Source of the DNA: Isoperla grammatica
Taxonomy: Eukaryota; Arthropoda; Insecta; Plecoptera; Perlodidae
DNA length: 64,000 nt
Assembly (NCBI GenBank): GCA_945910005.1
Contig: OX246749.1
Coordinates: 22,960,197-23,024,196, forward strand
Reading direction: 5' to 3'
In this document: positions 63,225 to 64,000 of the stretch, in pieces
Position numbering within the stretch: the first letter of the stretch is position 1
Layout: each line of letters begins with the position of its first letter
Program-made: the position numbers and the translations under genes
The notes under the pieces: model-generated
The model's input: only the letters and a program-made list of their open reading frames with translations
Database searches by the model: none
What the model was told of the DNA's origin: nothing

Positions 63225-64000
63225 CTACATGCAACATATGAAGACAACGCATGTTTTCTCGCTTGTGAAGGTGACTGTACTTGATAAACCCTGCGCTAAG
63301 TCAGTGACATGAGAGCAACTACATGCAACATATGAAGACAACGCATGTTTCCTCGCTTGTGACGGTGACTGTACGTGATAAACCCCACGCGCTAAGTCAG
63401 TGACATGAGAGCAACTACATGCAACATATGAAGACAACGCATGTTTCCTCGCTTCTGAAGGTGACTGTACTTGATAAACCCTGCGCTAAGTCAGTGACAT
63501 GAGAGCAACTACATGCAACATATGAAGACAACGCATGTTTCCTCGCTTTTGAAAGTGACTGTACTTGATAAACCCTGCGCTAAACAGTGACATGAGAGCA
63601 ACTACATGCAACATATGAAGACAACGCATGTTTCCTCGCTTGTGACGGTGACTGTACTTGATAAACCCTGCGCTAAGTCAGTGACATGAGAGCAACTACA
63701 TGCAACATATGAAGACAACGCATGTTTCCTCGATTGTGAAGGTGACTGTACTTGATAAACCCTGCGCTAAGTCAGTGACATGAGAGCAACTACATGCAAC
63801 ATATGAAGACAACGCATGTTTCCTCGCTTGTGACGGTGACTGTACGTGATAAACCCTGCGCTAAGTCAGTGACATGAGAGCAACTACATGCAACATATGA
63901 AGACAACGCATGTTTCCTCGCTTGTGACGGTACCTGTACTTGATAAACCCTGCGCTAAGTCAGTGACATGAGAGCAACTACATGCAACATATGAAGACAA
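63225..64000 (+). repeat. Start of a further HOR copy (cut by window end)
   Basis: It has the +2 nt marker at about 63381, GTTTTCTCGC, TTCTGAAGG, AACAGTGACATG and CTCGATTG monomers in the same order as the other cores. It has a private GGTACCTGTAC change at about 63929. The array continues past the window. Confidence 0.85.

Larger units (their letters stand above)
13112..64000 (+). repeat. 94-bp satellite array, block 3
   Basis: About 540 consecutive monomers with no interruption, no gene and no RNA gene. Monomer variants are arranged in higher-order repeats, listed separately. The array continues beyond 64000, with the last monomer cut at about position 82. Reverse-strand reading frames of 60-106 codons recur throughout. 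They all translate the same repeat and are not counted as genes. Confidence 0.98.

Noticed and set aside
1..64000. CRISPR-like array
   Set aside because: The whole 94-bp unit is conserved. There are no unique spacers between short repeats and no cas genes. This is a satellite.
1..64000. CpG decay (recurring TGCGCTA to TGCACTA and CTCGC to CTTGC changes) as evidence of DNA methylation
   Set aside because: Most such changes are shared between HOR copies and so may be single events spread by duplication. Without counting independent events I cannot support it.

Overview
This window holds no recognisable gene. It is about 63 kb of one tandem satellite repeat with a monomer of 94 bp, interrupted only by two copies of a 410-bp AT-rich insert that ends in a poly(A) run (9504-9913 and 12702-13111). 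The array runs off both ends of the window. It starts in phase 1 of the monomer as numbered here and stops at about monomer position 82. Dividing the satellite length by 94 gives roughly 670 monomers, all in the same orientation. A homogeneous satellite with higher-order structure plus a poly(A)-tailed insertion points to a eukaryote, and to heterochromatin such as a centromere, pericentromere or subtelomere. I cannot name the species or the satellite family from sequence alone.

Layout. (1) 1-9503: satellite. Positions 1-1555 repeat the start of the unit found at 15.0 and 22.0 kb. Positions 1556-2690 resemble 8.46-9.41 kb. About 2.7-6.6 kb is a rearranged relative of 16.6-20.5 kb. (2) 7413-10210 and 10612-13408 are two copies of a segment of about 2.8 kb set 3.2 kb apart, and each carries the poly(A) insert. 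The insert therefore entered once and was then copied by segmental duplication. (3) 13409-15019: satellite with the first example of a distinctive +2 nt monomer at about 14564. (4) 15020-22045 and 22046-29071: a nearly identical 7026-bp tandem duplication with a readable junction. (5) 29072-31327: a continuation that resembles 25.8-27.6 kb with two extra monomers. (6) 31328-64000: a ladder of higher-order repeats (HORs) that share a core of about 1.6 kb but have different lengths (3740, 7875, 2722, 5432, 5528 and 4682 bp between equivalent markers), consistent with repeated unequal exchange or gene-conversion-like events.

How it works as a whole. Nothing here needs protein coding. The many short reverse-strand reading frames are the same repeat read over and over, and their lengths follow from 94 being 1 modulo 3. 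What is informative is the record of array evolution. It includes single-monomer duplications (54270-54457, and a chimeric monomer at 45929-46022), a dimer duplication near 2.0-2.35 kb, a 23-bp internal deletion that matches an internal subrepeat, and HOR junctions that can be placed to within tens of bases. The insert is the only non-satellite sequence, so it is the natural anchor for assembly checks or for assigning this locus.
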